Source: Coprinellus micaceus (taxonomy: Eukaryota > Basidiomycota > Agaricomycetes > Agaricales > Psathyrellaceae). From it: a stretch of DNA of 64,000 bases. How positions within the stretch are numbered: the first letter of the stretch is position 1; every line of letters starts with the position of its first letter. Positions 20,943 to 32,729 of this stretch are shown in pieces. The position numbers and the translations under genes were made by a program. The DNA is taken from contig OX596340.1 of the NCBI GenBank assembly GCA_951394405.1, positions 3,410,001-3,474,000 on the forward strand, read 5' to 3'. Below the pieces are notes generated by a model, which saw nothing but the letters and a program-made list of their open reading frames with translations, did no database searches and had not been told where the DNA came from.

Positions 20943-22601
20943 ATGGCGGAATACGATCTCTCAAGAACGACGATTCAATATCTGGATAGGCATCTCGCCT
21001 TCCCCGTCCTCGACCACCTTGCCAAAACGAGCCTCTTCCCCGAAGAGGATGTCCAGATCGCGCAATATGAGCTCGCCAAGGGGACGAACATGGTGGATTT
21101 CGCCGCCCAGCTCTTCCAGAGCGTGTGGCCAGACAAGGAGATCCCTTCTGGTGCGTTTCATCAACATCGCCTTTGGCCGATCTCGCTGACGACGACGAGA
21201 ATGTAGAGTTCGATGAGAAGCGCCAAAACGCGGTGTCGACGAACGAGAGACTCGCCCAGGAGGCCCAGGCCGTACTTGACGTTATCGAGAAGCCCGAGGT
21301 CGCCCAGGCGTTGCGCCAGGACAAGAACCAAAACTTGCAGTATCTCAAGGACAACTTCGGCGTATGCATGATCCTTCCTCCTCGTTCGCTGCGGTCTAAT
21401 ACTTTCGATGACAGTTGACCCTGCAACAAATCACCGCCTTGTACAACTTTGGCAAGTTTCAATACTCGTACGGTAGCTACGGCGGTGCTGCCGACTACCT
21501 CTACCACTTCCGAGTGTTGAGCACGGACCAGGAGCTCAACACCTCCGCTCACTGGGGAAAGCTCGCTTCGGACATCCTGACGGGTCGATGGGACGTGGCC
21601 CTCGAAGAACTCAACACCCTGCGCGAAAGCATCGACTCGCGAACCTCCGCCTCCCTCCTCGCCGCCGCCGCTGCAGCCGCCAACGCCTCCTCTTCATCAG
21701 GGTCCACGCCCGCCACGGCCGACCCCGCACTTGTCCAGCTGCATTCACGGACATGGCTCGTGCACTGGTCGCTCTTCGTGTACTTCAACCACCCCGAAGG
21801 CCGGACGCTCCTCCTCGAGACCTTCCTCTCGCCTACGTACCTCAACACCATCCAGACCGCCTCGCCCTGGGTCCTCCGCTACCTCGCCGCCGCGGCCATC
21901 CTCTCGCGCAAGGCGTCCCAGGCGGTGTACCAGCCCGGACAGACCGCGACACCGATCTCGTCGCGGGTCCGGCACGCGATCCGCGAAGTCGTGAAAGTCA
22001 TCCAGATGGAGGAGTACCAGTACACGGACCCGGTGACGCAGTTCCTGAAGGAGCTGTACGTGGAGTTCGATTTTGCGGCGGCGCAGGCGGCGCTGCAGAA
22101 GGCGGAGGAGGTGGTGGGGAACGACTTCTTTTTGGGGGACTTTAGGGAGGAGTTCGTGGATAATGCGAGGTATTTGATCAGTGAGGCGTATTGCAGGATT
22201 CATCAGAAGATCGATATTGGGGATTTGGCAGAGAGGTTGAATCTGGAGAAGGACGAGGGGGAGAAGTGGATCGTCAACCTTATCCGGGAGACGAGGATGG
22301 GCTCGGATGCGAAGATTGATTTGGAGAAGGTGCGTTCGTTCGGCGTTTACTTTGTGTTCGTTTCTCTAACCTTCTCCGGCAGGACGTCATCGAGATCAAC
22401 CGCCCACCTCAGCCCGTGTACCAGACGATCATCGAAAAGACGCGTGGGCTCTCCCTGCGTACCCAGGCCGTCGGTTCCGCGCTCGCTCGCAGTGCCCAGG
22501 CCACGCAGCAGGCGTACAGGCAGCACCAACAGGCCGTGCAGCAGCAGGCCAAAGAGAAGGCGGCGGAGGTACACCAGGCGCAGGCTGTATCTGTGAACTA
22601 A
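20943..22601 (+). CDS. int6: Eukaryotic translation initiation factor 3 subunit e (eIF3e/Int6)
   Basis: Four exons (20943-21150, 21207-21361, 21415-22329, 22383-22601) encode the eIF3e N-terminal domain (MAEYDLSRTTIQYLDRHLAF, then LFPEED and YELAKGTNMVDFA), a helical repeat region (YNFGKFQYSYGSYGGAADYL) and the PCI domain (FLGDFREEFVDNARYLISEA, then IDIGDLAERLNL and EKWIVNLIR). In this family the protein is a subunit of the cytosolic eIF3 complex that recruits the 40S subunit and mRNA. A fungal feature is an Ala/Ser-rich loop near SLLAAAAAAANASSSSG. The C-terminus is Gln-rich. The acceptor before LTLQQI and the other junctions keep frame with the family. Confidence 0.95.
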
Positions 22602-23394
22602 AACCTTGCTTTGGTTTTCTTGTTATTTGTCCCCCCTTACTTCTTGTTGTGCATCACATGAAATGTACTGATATGCATTCGATTGGGGTCTACGCTTACG
22701 CCTACTGACACTACCGTATTCACCATACCCATGCTTCAGCTTCAGCTCCAGTTTTCACTTCCTTACCCAGTGGATACCTGGGTCGTGTTATGAGCGCCAC
22801 GATTCCTTATCCTTCGTTCCTAGTTTCTTTCCGCTGCCAAGGTTGCGCCTTGAGCACCCAGACGTTTGCAGGATTTCTGGGGCTGTGTTCAAGGTGAGGC
22901 TCTTCGTTAGTGTCCGAGTTAACGTTGGTGACTGACGCTGCCAATTGCAAGTTCACACACCACCTCGAAGATGAGAGCCTTGACGACTGGCGCTCGAAAA
23001 GAAGGGATTCACGAAACCTTCGTTGTCGGTCCATCCTCGCCTTTTTGGCGGAGCCTTGACATGATGCGGTCCGCATTCTACCCCTCTCATTCGTTCAGAA
23101 ACGAGACCTTTCTTCCTCAGCCACGTTGTAACGAAGTAACGAAGCTGATCTATCCAAGCACATATATGCCCAGCCGTGGGTACCTGACATTGGATATCCC
23201 TCAGAGAAGACTCTAGAGCCTTCCTTGTATTCTGTGCGGCGGTTCGACGTGGTCTCGTGGTTTAGTTCAGATATTTAAACCTCGTCTTCTTTTGTCTCTT
23301 GTTCTTTGACAGCTTCTCTTCTCCTCTTATTTCTTGCTCCTATATCCGTCGCACATTTCCTCCACAGTTTTCGGTTCATTCTTGACGGGCAGCA
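22602..23394. other. Intergenic stretch with a promoter at its right end
   Basis: No gene supported. ATATTTAAAC at about 23271-23280 is a TATA-like element about 120 bp before the DUF1996 gene. Confidence 0.5.
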
Positions 23395-25209
23395 ATGCTA
23401 CGACTGAATCCCAGCTTACTTCTGGCTGGCCTGACCGTCCTCGCTGTCCCGAGGACGGTGTATGGGCTTATCAGGTTCCCCTGCTCGCAGTTGGTAACTG
23501 AGCGATTCGATCCGCATGTTTCTTTCTTCAGTTCTTGCCTCAGGGTTTGTGCTGATAAGGGGCATGTAGGTTGGTCACCCCGGGAGAGGTTTCGCCTCAT
23601 GTGCACCAAATAGTTGGCGGGGTACGTGGAACCCTCCCTCGTTTTCACCCCCTCAGCTATCCTAACGCTCACCTCCCCTTCCCCACGTTACAGAATGCGT
23701 ACGTCCCCTTATCTCCCATCTTCCGCTTCTCGTTGATTAGGGGTGCTCACTCTGACACAGCTTCAATCTAACCATGGACCCCGCCGCAGGCGACATTTCC
23801 AAGCTGGCTACGTGCACGACGTGTCGCTTCAAAGAAGACAAGTCGAATTATTGGACGGCGGTGCTGTATTTCAGGCATCCAAATGGGAGTTACATTAGGG
23901 TGCGACTGTTGGTGTTTCTATCGTTCAGGATGAAGAAAGCTGACATCGAGCTCAGGTACCTCAGATGGCGAACCACGGAACGGGGCCGGGTATCCAGGCT
24001 GGTGGTATGACGGTGTATTACTTCCAACCTCGGGCTCCTACGAAGAACCTTGACATCGTCCCGTTCGCACCTGTATGTCGGCTTTCCCTGTTTCTCCTCA
24101 TACATCCTCTGCACCCTATCCATTCGTGGCTAAACGCTGCTCGTATCACAGGGATTCCGAATGATCGTAGGCAACCCCATGCGCCGTGTTGACGACATCG
24201 ACCCCGACACCACCGAAGCGCATGCCTTGACGTTTAGGTGTTTCCAGGGCACCGACCCTGGGCCATTCGGTTCGCCCGGGAAGGGGCCTGAGGATTCGTT
24301 CCATCTCCCGTTGAAGATGTGCACTGGGGGTATTAGGACGAATATATTTTATCCTCAGTGCGTCTACGGCTTTCGGTGATGGTGAAGGGTGGGGGTAGCT
24401 GACACTAGCTGTACCTTTGTGTAGGTGCTGGGATGGTGTGAATCTCGATCCACCTGATCATGCTGTAAGCCCCATTTCCCTCGAGTACAATTTCTCTCGA
24501 TTCGTACCTGATAAACCTCAATTGGTGAATACAGAGCCACGTCGCCCACCCAGGTGGAACTCCCTCTACTGACGGGCTGCAATTCTTTGGTACCGACTGT
24601 CCCGACACCCATCCCGTCCGGCTCCCCCTTCTCTTCGTCGAGATCGTCTGGGATACACGCGCTTTCAACGACCCGGAGCTTTGGCCTAAGGATGGCTCGC
24701 AGCCGTTCATCTTCAGTATGGGAGATCCGTGCGTATACGTTTGCATTTTCGTTAGAGTGTCACCGTTATCAAGAGAGATCGAACCATGCTAACTGTTGGT
24801 TTCAATTAGGACGGGCTTCGGTCAGCACGCGGACTATGTCTTCGGTTGGGAAGGCGACTCGCTCAAGCGCGCGATGGATGTGTGCACAGGTGCAGACGGA
24901 CTCCCGCAGAACTGCCCCGTTCTGACGCTCCAGGATATCGACACCATGAATAGCTGTCGCCTCCCCGCTAAGGTTCCCGAGGCCGTTGAAGGGCAATGTA
25001 AGACTTTCCCTCGGAGTAGGGTTGGACTCTCTGACTGACGAATATCGGTGGTAGACCTCGACCGTTTGCCTGGATGCAACCCGGTACAGAGTGGCCCAGA
25101 GTGGGCGACGGTCGTACCAAGTTGCGACGCCCCTGCGACGACAGTGGATACGCCGTTCCCGACCGCACCTCCGCAAGCCGTCGTCCCGCCTTGGACCATC
25201 AACGTTTGA
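23395..25209 (+). CDS. Secreted DUF1996 protein (copy 1)
   Basis: About nine exons encode a signal peptide (MLRLNPSLLLAGLTVLAVPR ...), then LIRFPCSQLVTERFDP, LVTPGEVSPHVHQIVGGNAF, a Cys pair in TCTTCRFKEDKSNYWTAVLY, GGMTVYYFQPRAP, GFRMIVGNPMRR, CTGGIRTNIFYPQCWDG, HPVRLPLLFVEIVWD, and FGQHADYVFGWEGDSLKRAM. These are the core blocks of DUF1996, a family of secreted fungal proteins of unknown activity, with conserved His in SPHVHQI, DHxSHVAHP and GQHADY and several likely disulfides. Length, about 400 residues, is normal without a C-terminal WSC domain. Intron positions match the second copy, so they are tandem paralogues. Confidence 0.88.
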
Positions 25210-25651
25210 AGGATGAAGTGCTCGGTTTAGCGTTCACAAGCCTGACCTCTCCTTCCCTTGTTCTTCGAAACTCTCTAGCCCCAATTGAATGTGGATTACA
25301 GTAACGGCATCGTCCTAAGCGAGGCGGGCCGTCCTCGCAGTTTCGGCGGGGAAAATCGGTTCTTGCAAGAGACCGCTGCTTCATTAACTTCCACCAATGG
25401 TATTCAAGGGGCAATGGCCATACACGGCTTCACACTTATCAGAAGTTGATCCAAGCACCTGTTTGTCTTCCCAACGGGTGTTCCTCTGTCCGAAGGAGGA
25501 TTCAAAACGGCGATCTTCTAGGAAGAGGGCCTGCCCGGAGTCCCTTGATCTGCGAGTCAATTGCGCTTTCTGGAGCGGGGGTCGGTATATACCCTTGGAC
25601 GTTCTGACCGCCTTCTCTGCTGTCTTCCGTTTTGTTCGAATTGGCTTCACG
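25210..25651. other. Spacer between DUF1996 genes
   Basis: It holds the promoter of copy 2 with TATATA at about 25586-25591. No other feature seen. Confidence 0.5.
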
Positions 25652-27327
25652 ATGTTGCCGGCCTTGACTAAGACGCTTTTTGCTGCTCTTGCCTTGCTAG
25701 TACCCGCAGCACACGGAGCTCTCAGATTTCCGTGCTCACAGTTGGTGACCGAGAGATTCGACCCGTACGTTAATTCGGATCTGGCCCTCTGCCCCTTCCT
25801 CGTTAACCCCGTGCTCTTAGGTTGGTGACACCCGGACAGGTGTCGCCTCATGTACACCAGATTGTGGGAGGGGTATGTCCGTTCGCTCCGCCTCGTCAAG
25901 TCGTGATACTCAGTGACCCTGCCTACCGATAGAATGCGTGGGCCCTCTAGTCTCTGATAGGCTTCTTCCCAACGTTCTAACAGCTTTCTGGACAGGTTTA
26001 ACCTCTCGATGGACCCATCTGCGGGTGATATATCAACGACGGCGACATGCACGACGTGCAGGTTCAAGGAGGACAAGTCGAACTATTGGACGGCTGTCTT
26101 GTACTTCAAGCACCCCAATGGAAGCTTCATCAGGGTAAGGAATGATATGTGGGCACCCAAGGACATACCCATTGATTGTCCACGCGCTCTAGGTCCCCCA
26201 GATGGCGAACCACGGAACGGGCCCAGGACTTCAAGCAGGTGGAATGACGGTGTACTACTTTCAACCAAGAGCCCCGACCAAGAACCTTGATCTCGTCTCT
26301 TTCGCCCCCGTAAGCCCTTTCGATGACTCTAACCTAGATCGTTTAAACATTCTTCCTTACGCCCAGGGATTCAGGATGATTGTCGGAAATCCGATGCGCA
26401 GAGTTGACGACGCTGACCTCAACAGCACAGCAACTCACACGCTGACGTTCAGGTGCTTCCACGGCGACGACCCCGGACCGTTTGGGTCACCTGGCAAAGG
26501 CCCAGAGGATTCAGTCCACTTTCCGCTGAAGCAGTGTTCCGGGGGAATAAGGACGAATATCTTCTTCCCTCAATGCTGGGATGGTATAAATCTCGATAGC
26601 CCTGACCATTCGGTGAGCTAAACCCGCCTCTCTGCCCCAGGAATATTTCCGACCGACTTGTACGCCCTTAGAGCCACGTAGCTCATCCTTCCGGGAAGCC
26701 TGCCGATGATGGCCTGCAGTTCTTCGGTACAGACTGCCCAGATACACACCCCGTTCGCCTGCCGTTGCTCTTCGTAGAGATCGTATGGGATACCCGACCC
26801 TTCAACCTCCCTGAATTCTGGACGGATGAGGGCAGTCAGCCATTCATATTTAGCATGGGGGATCCGTAAGCCATTCTGTCTCTTAATAGTAGGCCGGCCG
26901 TGACATCCATTCTCATTTGGCAGAACCGGCTATGGACAGCATGGGGACTATATGTTTGGTTGGGAAGGCGATTCCTTGAAGCGTGCGATGGACACCTGCA
27001 CAGATGGCATCCCTCTTCCTGAGAACTGTAGTCCTCTTACCGTCCAGGATATCGAAACAATGAATAATTGCAGGGTTCCTGTAAAGGTACCTGAGGTGGT
27101 GGAGGGGCGGTGTGCGTAAACCTCTCCAGACCCTTCAACGCGGTCGTTTGACTGACATCCTCCTCGTTGTAGACCTCGAAAGCCTCCCCGGCTGCAACCC
27201 TGTGCAAAGAGGTCCAGAATATGCCACACTGGTGCCAGGTTGTGAGGCGGTCTCCACAACGGTCGACGCCCCGATCCCCACTGAACCGCCCTCAGCCATT
27301 ACTCCTCCTTGGCAGATCCAGCTGTGA
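25652..27327 (+). CDS. Secreted DUF1996 protein (copy 2)
   Basis: The signal peptide is MLPALTKTLFAALALLVPAA; the mature part starts LRFPCSQLVTERFDP. The blocks SPHVHQIVGG, TCTTCRFKEDKSNYWTAVLY, VPQMANHGTGPGLQAGGMTV, RCFHGDDPGPFGSPGKGPED, SGGIRTNIFFPQCWDG, FGTDCPDTHPVRLPLLFVEI and TGYGQHGDYMFGWEGDSLKR follow in order, all typical of DUF1996. It shares most residues and the exon plan with the gene 0.44 kb upstream. The Ala of QHADY in copy 1 is Gly here. The function is unknown; secretion is inferred from the N-terminus. Confidence 0.88.
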
Positions 27328-27482
27328 ACCGCAAATTCGCGCCCGCACAGCGTACGGCTCCACTGGTTGGCTAGTAGGTGCATGTGGATGTGAGCTCGCG
27401 TTACTTCTAGCATGCCTCTACGTTTATGGTGTTCTTAAAATCCAACCGAAGCTTCGTCCAAGTCCGTCCCACACGCCCAGCT

Positions 27483-29205
27483 TCAGTCCGATACTGCTGT
27501 TGTGTGTGTCGAAGTGGCTTGCAACTGGTTCAAGGTGATGTTGTATACGTTGACAATCTGAACGTCCCTCTGAGCGATGTGAAAATTGGGGTCGCGCATC
27601 TCAAAGTGATTTGCGTCTGGGAATATGTTGAAAGCCGGGTCGGGTTGATTGGGCGTCTGTCCCGCCGACACGTTGAGAGGCGTCTCGTGGTTCATCGCTG
27701 TTAGAGTGGAAGCTGACGCGATTCCAGGAGAACCAAATCGGGCCGCCGTGGTGGTAAACCTGGTGAAGGACGTGGTTGCATCTGCTCCACCCGCTTGGGA
27801 GGATGGCTGGGGCTCCCCCGACACGACTGCGCGCACAAGCTCAGAGGTTGACCTTGAGAGTGAGCTCACGATTTGGGAGACCCCGTTATCCTCGGTCGGA
27901 TTGGAATAGGCGAACCGCAAGGTCGCTCGCTGTGATGTGGGCTGTGGGCTGAGCCCCCCGCTAAGATTATGGGCGAGTTGTTGGTGGTTCACGGCTACGG
28001 TCGGAGATTCGGGGCGTTGGGGTCCAGGGACGGGAGAGTCGGTCAAATAGTGTGACAGGATGCTCCCCCAGGAGAATGGTGATGCGCTGTCCGGGGACGA
28101 GAGCGCCGAATGGGGTGGGGACATAGCTTCCCAGCGGGGACTGGAACTGACGGAGCTGAGAGGGGACTCGAGATCGGCGTCGTAACCTCTCGAGCTGGTG
28201 CGTGAGCTAGGTGCCGATACAGTTGCCGGCGAGGCGAAATAGTGGGAAGAAGCTGCGAAAGCCAACGTCGAGCTCGAGGCCGAGAACTGAGTGGTGGTGG
28301 TGGTCGTGCTCTGTGTGCTTGAACTTCTGCTTGAGCTGAAAGATATTTCGGAAATGGAGGATTCCCTGGACGTGGAGGATTGGGAATCGCCTGAGCCCTG
28401 TGTGTTTGCAGCGAAGTGAACGGTCCGCGCAGGTCTACCCACCCCCATTGGCTGATTATGAGCGTTATTCCGGTTGCGGAGAATCCCCTTCAACCTGGGT
28501 CGCTCTAAAGATTTGGTTCGTCTGCGGGTTGGGTTACGGAGGATACCCCTTGGCCTAGGGCTGTCCAGGGAGTTGGATCTTCTCCGAGGAGGGTCGTGTA
28601 ATTTGCTCGTTGTCCTTGCGCTAGAGAAGGCCACAGTGCGTCTGGGACTGGTGGTATTATCGTGGCCTTCCATAAGTGAGATTGGAAGCGGGGGTAAATC
28701 GTGTAACTGGTCTGAGAGGATGGGAGAGAGGGTTTCGTCTATGCTGGCCGTCGGTCGTCCCTCCAGCTCCCATTGGCTCGTCCAATCCTCTGCTGGCTCG
28801 TCCACATAGAGATGAGGAAACCCCTCGACCGAGTAGAATGGAAGTGGAGTGAAAAAGGGATCGAGGATGGGAGGTGGTGGCATTCCCGGCGGGAGAGTAG
28901 ATCTTGGATGCTTTGTCAGGAACCCAACGCGGATACACTCAGCGAAGGGTCCCAACGTTTTGAACGGGGTCCTATCTAATATACAGAGGGCTGTATAGTC
29001 AGCGAGACCTGTCTTGAAGTAACTGGATTGAGAGCCGGTACGTACCGCGAGCAAAGATCTCGGGGTCGTACGCCAGCTGTATCGGTTTGGGCTCCTCCGT
29101 CTGGGTATATGGTGCGACTATCGGGGGAGGCATGAGAGGATGCCCTGGATTATCACAAAGGTAGTTAGCATTCAGGGGGTTGCGCTCGAGCCTCGAGCTC
29201 GCCAA
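27483..29205 (-). CDS. Ser/Pro-rich hypothetical protein with NLR-like C-terminal motif
   Basis: Exons 29046-29205 and 27483-29008 join in frame to 561 residues. The start is MASSRLERNPLNANYLCDNP; a conserved-looking N-terminal block follows (LAYDPEIFARGLADYTALCI; RTPFKTLGPFAECIRVGF), then a long Ser/Pro/Arg-rich middle with repeated RPRxKGILRN-type elements (PRPRGILRNPTRR, PRLKGILRNRN). The C-terminus contains FPDANHFEMRDPNFHIAQRD and VQIVNVYNITLNQL. That end resembles the short Asn/Phe...Phe...Asp...Asn motif that precedes the NACHT domain in many mushroom NLR-like proteins, from my memory of those families. No known enzymatic domain. Confidence 0.65.
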
Positions 29206-30410
29206 TCAGACAAAGCTCACTGAAGAACGGAACCTGCCCATCAGGGCCTGTGTCGATAGCTCTCTGTTGTGGGCCGTCCCAGGGCGGAAAAGAGCCAGGA
29301 AGTGGGAAGTAGTTGGGTTGAGGGGGGCTGAGCATGATGGTTCAGGAAAGGGAGAGGGAAATGCCCTTGTGCTGAAAGCGTCGACGTTTTCGACGCTTTA
29401 GCGCCCGTCCGGCGTCGTGATGCCGGGATCATGGTGATGACTTGGGATGACGATGATACATCACCTTCACAAACTCTAATTGCTCGTGTATGTGGGCGCT
29501 TCCATGGCGTAGAGCCAGCGCTCGTTCTTTCGACTAATCAGCATAAATCATTGGATCCGTCCGATCTAACAGGAAACCAATACTCAGTTCTGGGGCCAGC
29601 CTTGAATCATAGAAAAATCGTGAATCATAAATTCCCTCCTCCAGCCTTCGTTCGCCCGCCCCTATCCATTTGAATCTCCGGTCGACCTTCTACCTGTGGG
29701 AGGGATCATACAGGCACTTGGCAGTAGGACCCACATCCCTTACAATTAAACAATTACTTGTGGCGACTGGGACTTTCATGTCAATTTGGAGGACCCTCAC
29801 AATCCTGAACATTTAGGGAAAGATAGTCTTTGGTTAGCCCACCTCAACACATCCTCGAATTGACTAAGCGATTGTGCCCGATACCGATGATTCTGGTGTC
29901 GCAATCCCTGCGGCGTATGGTGGGTTAGCATCCATGGACAAGGCACAGTGGCCAATTGCTCCGGAGACATACATTGACCCGAGCCGCCACGTTTCCCCAA
30001 GCCATCGCATTGGGACGCATGGGAGCCTGGAGGTCAAGTGGCTCTGAGACGATGAGGATGAAAAATGCCTCACTCTGAAGTGCTATGGAAGTCCAACGAG
30101 TCCAGCGTATAAGAAGACGTACATCGCTCAGCGCTGTACATTGTGTCGCACAAAGAGAGCCGAACGTGACGAAATAAGCGCCCGATCCAGCACAGCCCCT
30201 CGGCTGATCACGGCCGAGAGAGGATCCAACTTCCATGAATCACTTTCTCGGCTCTCTTTCTGCCTTCAAATTTGAAGGTGACATTGCTCAGTCTAATAGG
30301 GATGCCCTGATTCTCCTCCAGCTCTTTGTTAACGGATACAGCACTGTACATTTACTTTCAGACTGCCAGGCCCATGTTCTAATTCTGCCTTTCTTCACCC
30401 TTAATCCAGT
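29206..30410. other. Intergenic stretch, about 1.2 kb
   Basis: No supported gene. GGGCGCTT sits at 29494-29501 and its reverse complement at 30176-30183. Confidence 0.45.
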
Positions 30411-31196
30411 CTACGCCACGGATGCGTAGGGCTTCAGCCTCTCTACCAGCTTCGCCCACCTGCCATCGTTCCACTCCATGATGTCCGCCCATTCCTTACT
30501 GCCCTCCCCAAAGACCTTCATCGCCCACATGAAATAGCCACCAAACATGCCATCAACAAAAGTCGGCTTCTCCCCAGCGTACCATGGCCCACCATTCTTC
30601 GCCTCTTTCTCCTTCAAGGTCGCATCGAAGCCGTCGAAGCACGCCTTCGCCTGGGTCCAAAGCTCCTGCCTGTGTTCTGGGGTCAAAGGAACGTCCTCCA
30701 GCCGCTCCACCTTGTACATGTACATATCCTTGGCTCGAGCACGAGAGAAGTGTTCTTGACTCTCCTTGTTCAGGAGGCCGACGCTGCCGCATCCCAGGAG
30801 TATGAGGGTTGGGAGCATGCCATACAGCCAGGTCGCGTGAAGCTGTTCCTGCTCCTCGAGAGCGGTTTTGTCGTCGGGGAGAAGCTTGGGGGTATCTGGG
30901 TAAGCCTGGTCCAAGTACTTCGCGATGGCGAGCGAATCGAGGAGCTTCGCTTTGACAGTGCCTGTTTCATCGTCGATATCAAGGACTGCGGGGACGGTGT
31001 AGTAGGGAGTTCCATCTTCCTTCGTCTTGTATGGCGGGAAGCCGTGGCTTTCAAGGACGGGGGCGATTTCTGGATACTCGAGCCATTGGGTCTTGTATGG
31101 AATTCCCTTGAAGTTCAGAGAGAAACGGGTTTTCCAGGTGGTAGCATTCCAGGCCTTTCCAGGGATAGAGGAGGTGACGTCGAAGAAGGTGATCAT
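30411..31196 (-). CDS. Glutathione S-transferase, Ure2-like, intronless
   Basis: A single exon of 261 residues. The N-terminal thioredoxin fold has MITFFDVTSSIPGKAWNATT, WKTRFSLNFKGIPYKTQWLE, YYTVPAVLDIDDETG and LAIAKYLDQAYPDTPKLLPD; the helical C-terminal domain has NGGPWYAGEKPTFVDGMFGG and ends WADIMEWNDGRWAKLVERL. Gly-Lys and Tyr in YTVPAVL and the Ser after LLD are the expected glutathione contacts. With the genes at 1 and 44883 it forms a subfamily of near-equal length (261 residues for the two complete ones), scattered rather than tandem. It probably serves detoxification of plant or wood extractives; that is family knowledge, not shown here. Confidence 0.92.
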   Translation of the reverse strand: MITFFDVTSSIPGKAWNATTWKTRFSLNFKGIPYKTQWLEYPEIAPVLESHGFPPYKTKEDGTPYYTVPAVLDIDDETGTVKAKLLDSLAIAKYLDQAYPDTPKLLPDDKTALEEQEQLHATWLYGMLPTLILLGCGSVGLLNKESQEHFSRARAKDMYMYKVERLEDVPLTPEHRQELWTQAKACFDGFDATLKEKEAKNGGPWYAGEKPTFVDGMFGGYFMWAMKVFGEGSKEWADIMEWNDGRWAKLVERLKPYASVA

Positions 31197-31776
31197 CTGG
31201 TAGAAGCTCGCGATAGCGTTGGGTGACGGCGACGCTGGAATTTATCCTCCAGGAGAGCTTGATAGCCATCTTAATAGAATCTTAAAGGGTTGTTGTTGTT
31301 GTTAAGATTCCGAGGTCAGCAGCCATCACTGGCGCCAACCCCCAAGCCGACCTGAGAGAAAAGCCCCGTGGAGAAACTCTGCCGGCTTGGAGCCTTTTGT
31401 ATGCGATACTGGCTGCGACTGTCCTGTGTACCCATCCTTAACGAAAGACAGGGCAGAATGTCCATCCGCCAGCACCGATACGGCCGTGGGGCTCTTTAAA
31501 GCTTATTTTCGACAATTGCTGGCATGTGTAACACAAACACTGTTTGTTTCCATAAGGTTGCCAAAGGGCGGTGACATGTACATCCAGCGCTCAATGCTGT
31601 TGGACATGAGGCGGCGGGAGAGGCACCTGTCCGCCATATTATTACGTAATCGTCCCGGATGGACAGTTCCCCGTTACCCGGTCGTAACGCACGGACCAGA
31701 GACAGGGGTCGGCGGCGTGGAGCAGGGGAGTGTGGGCGACGGCGCCAACTGACGAGTGATATATTCTCGAACATGG

Positions 31777-31854
31777 CATGCCCACAGGATTTCGAACGCA
31801 ACGGTGCCCGCAGGACTTCAAATATGACGGTGCCCGCAGGACTTCGATGTAGTG
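31777..31854. repeat. Three 26-bp tandem repeat units
   Basis: Units begin at about 31777, 31803 and 31829 and share GGTGCCCGCAGGACTTC; the first unit is more diverged (TGCCCACAGGATTTCG). It may be a small minisatellite. Confidence 0.7.
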
Positions 31855-32197
31855 TGGTACGGTACGGCAGAAACAGAAACGATAGTAAGGGGCGCGACGG
31901 GCGGGAGAAGCAAAGGGTTTAGAATGGGCACGACGGGCGGGAGAAAGGCAAGGATGCGACGGCACCGACGCGAGAGCGTCCATAAAGCAAAGGAAAAAGC
32001 ATAGAAACTCACAGTACTGCAGCCCCACACGTCTGCAGCAGCGCATGAGGCACTCCAGAGTCGTCATCCACAGCTCGTCCGTCGCATCCAGCCCAGAAGA
32101 TGGATGTCGATCTGCACAAGAAGTCGGTGGAACCGTTCATGGTTTAAGTCGTCCAGGAAATCGAATTTAAGTTGTTGAGAGGGCGATATGCAAGGAA

Positions 32198-32536
32198 ATG
32201 GATCCCCCTCGCCCAGTGGTCTGGAGGTCAGAAAGTCAGAGTGGTTACCCTTCCGACGTTGTGGAGGTGATCCTCGAAAGTAGCATGGGGACGGGCTTGG
32301 TCTGCCGCCGCTCGGTAGACCCTGTAGCCAAGGTGGTGGAATACCAGGTCCTGATTCCGCCTCTTGACGCTCCTTCATTCCTTCTGCTGAGCGATCTTAG
32401 GCAAACACCTGACTCTCTCAAGAGAGTTGAATATGTCGGAACCATTGATAGGAGGCTAGTGGGAAGCCATCGGCTTTGGGTGGTGGCGGGGCGGACATTG
32501 CACGAGGGAGTAGTGGCAGTTCAAAGGAAGCAGTAG
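32198..32536 (+). CDS. Weak hypothetical ORF
   Basis: A 112-residue frame with balanced composition (for example LIPPLDAPSFLLLSDLRQ). It has no recognised domain, promoter or intron evidence, and could be chance or a fragment. Confidence 0.2.
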   Translation: MDPPRPVVWRSESQSGYPSDVVEVILESSMGTGLVCRRSVDPVAKVVEYQVLIPPLDAPSFLLLSDLRQTPDSLKRVEYVGTIDRRLVGSHRLWVVAGRTLHEGVVAVQRKQ

Positions 32537-32729
32537 TTCGTATTGAGGTATAAAGTACATTTGGGGTACGACACAACGAGCAAGAAAAGGGATAGCAACG
32601 AGAACAAGTACAGGCAAGTATACAGCTTTTCTATAATACAAACGCGTTTTAGACATGAGCACAGCAGAGCATAGCAGGGGTATACAGACGCAATAAAAAC
32701 ACAACCGACCAACTGACACCCTAACGCCT

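Larger units (their letters stand above)
31197..32729. other. Intergenic stretch with short tandem repeats and one weak ORF
   Basis: No recognised gene. Contains the 26-bp tandem unit listed separately, two copies of CGACGGGCGGGAGAA near 31892-31945, and a weak open frame at 32198-32536. Confidence 0.4.
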
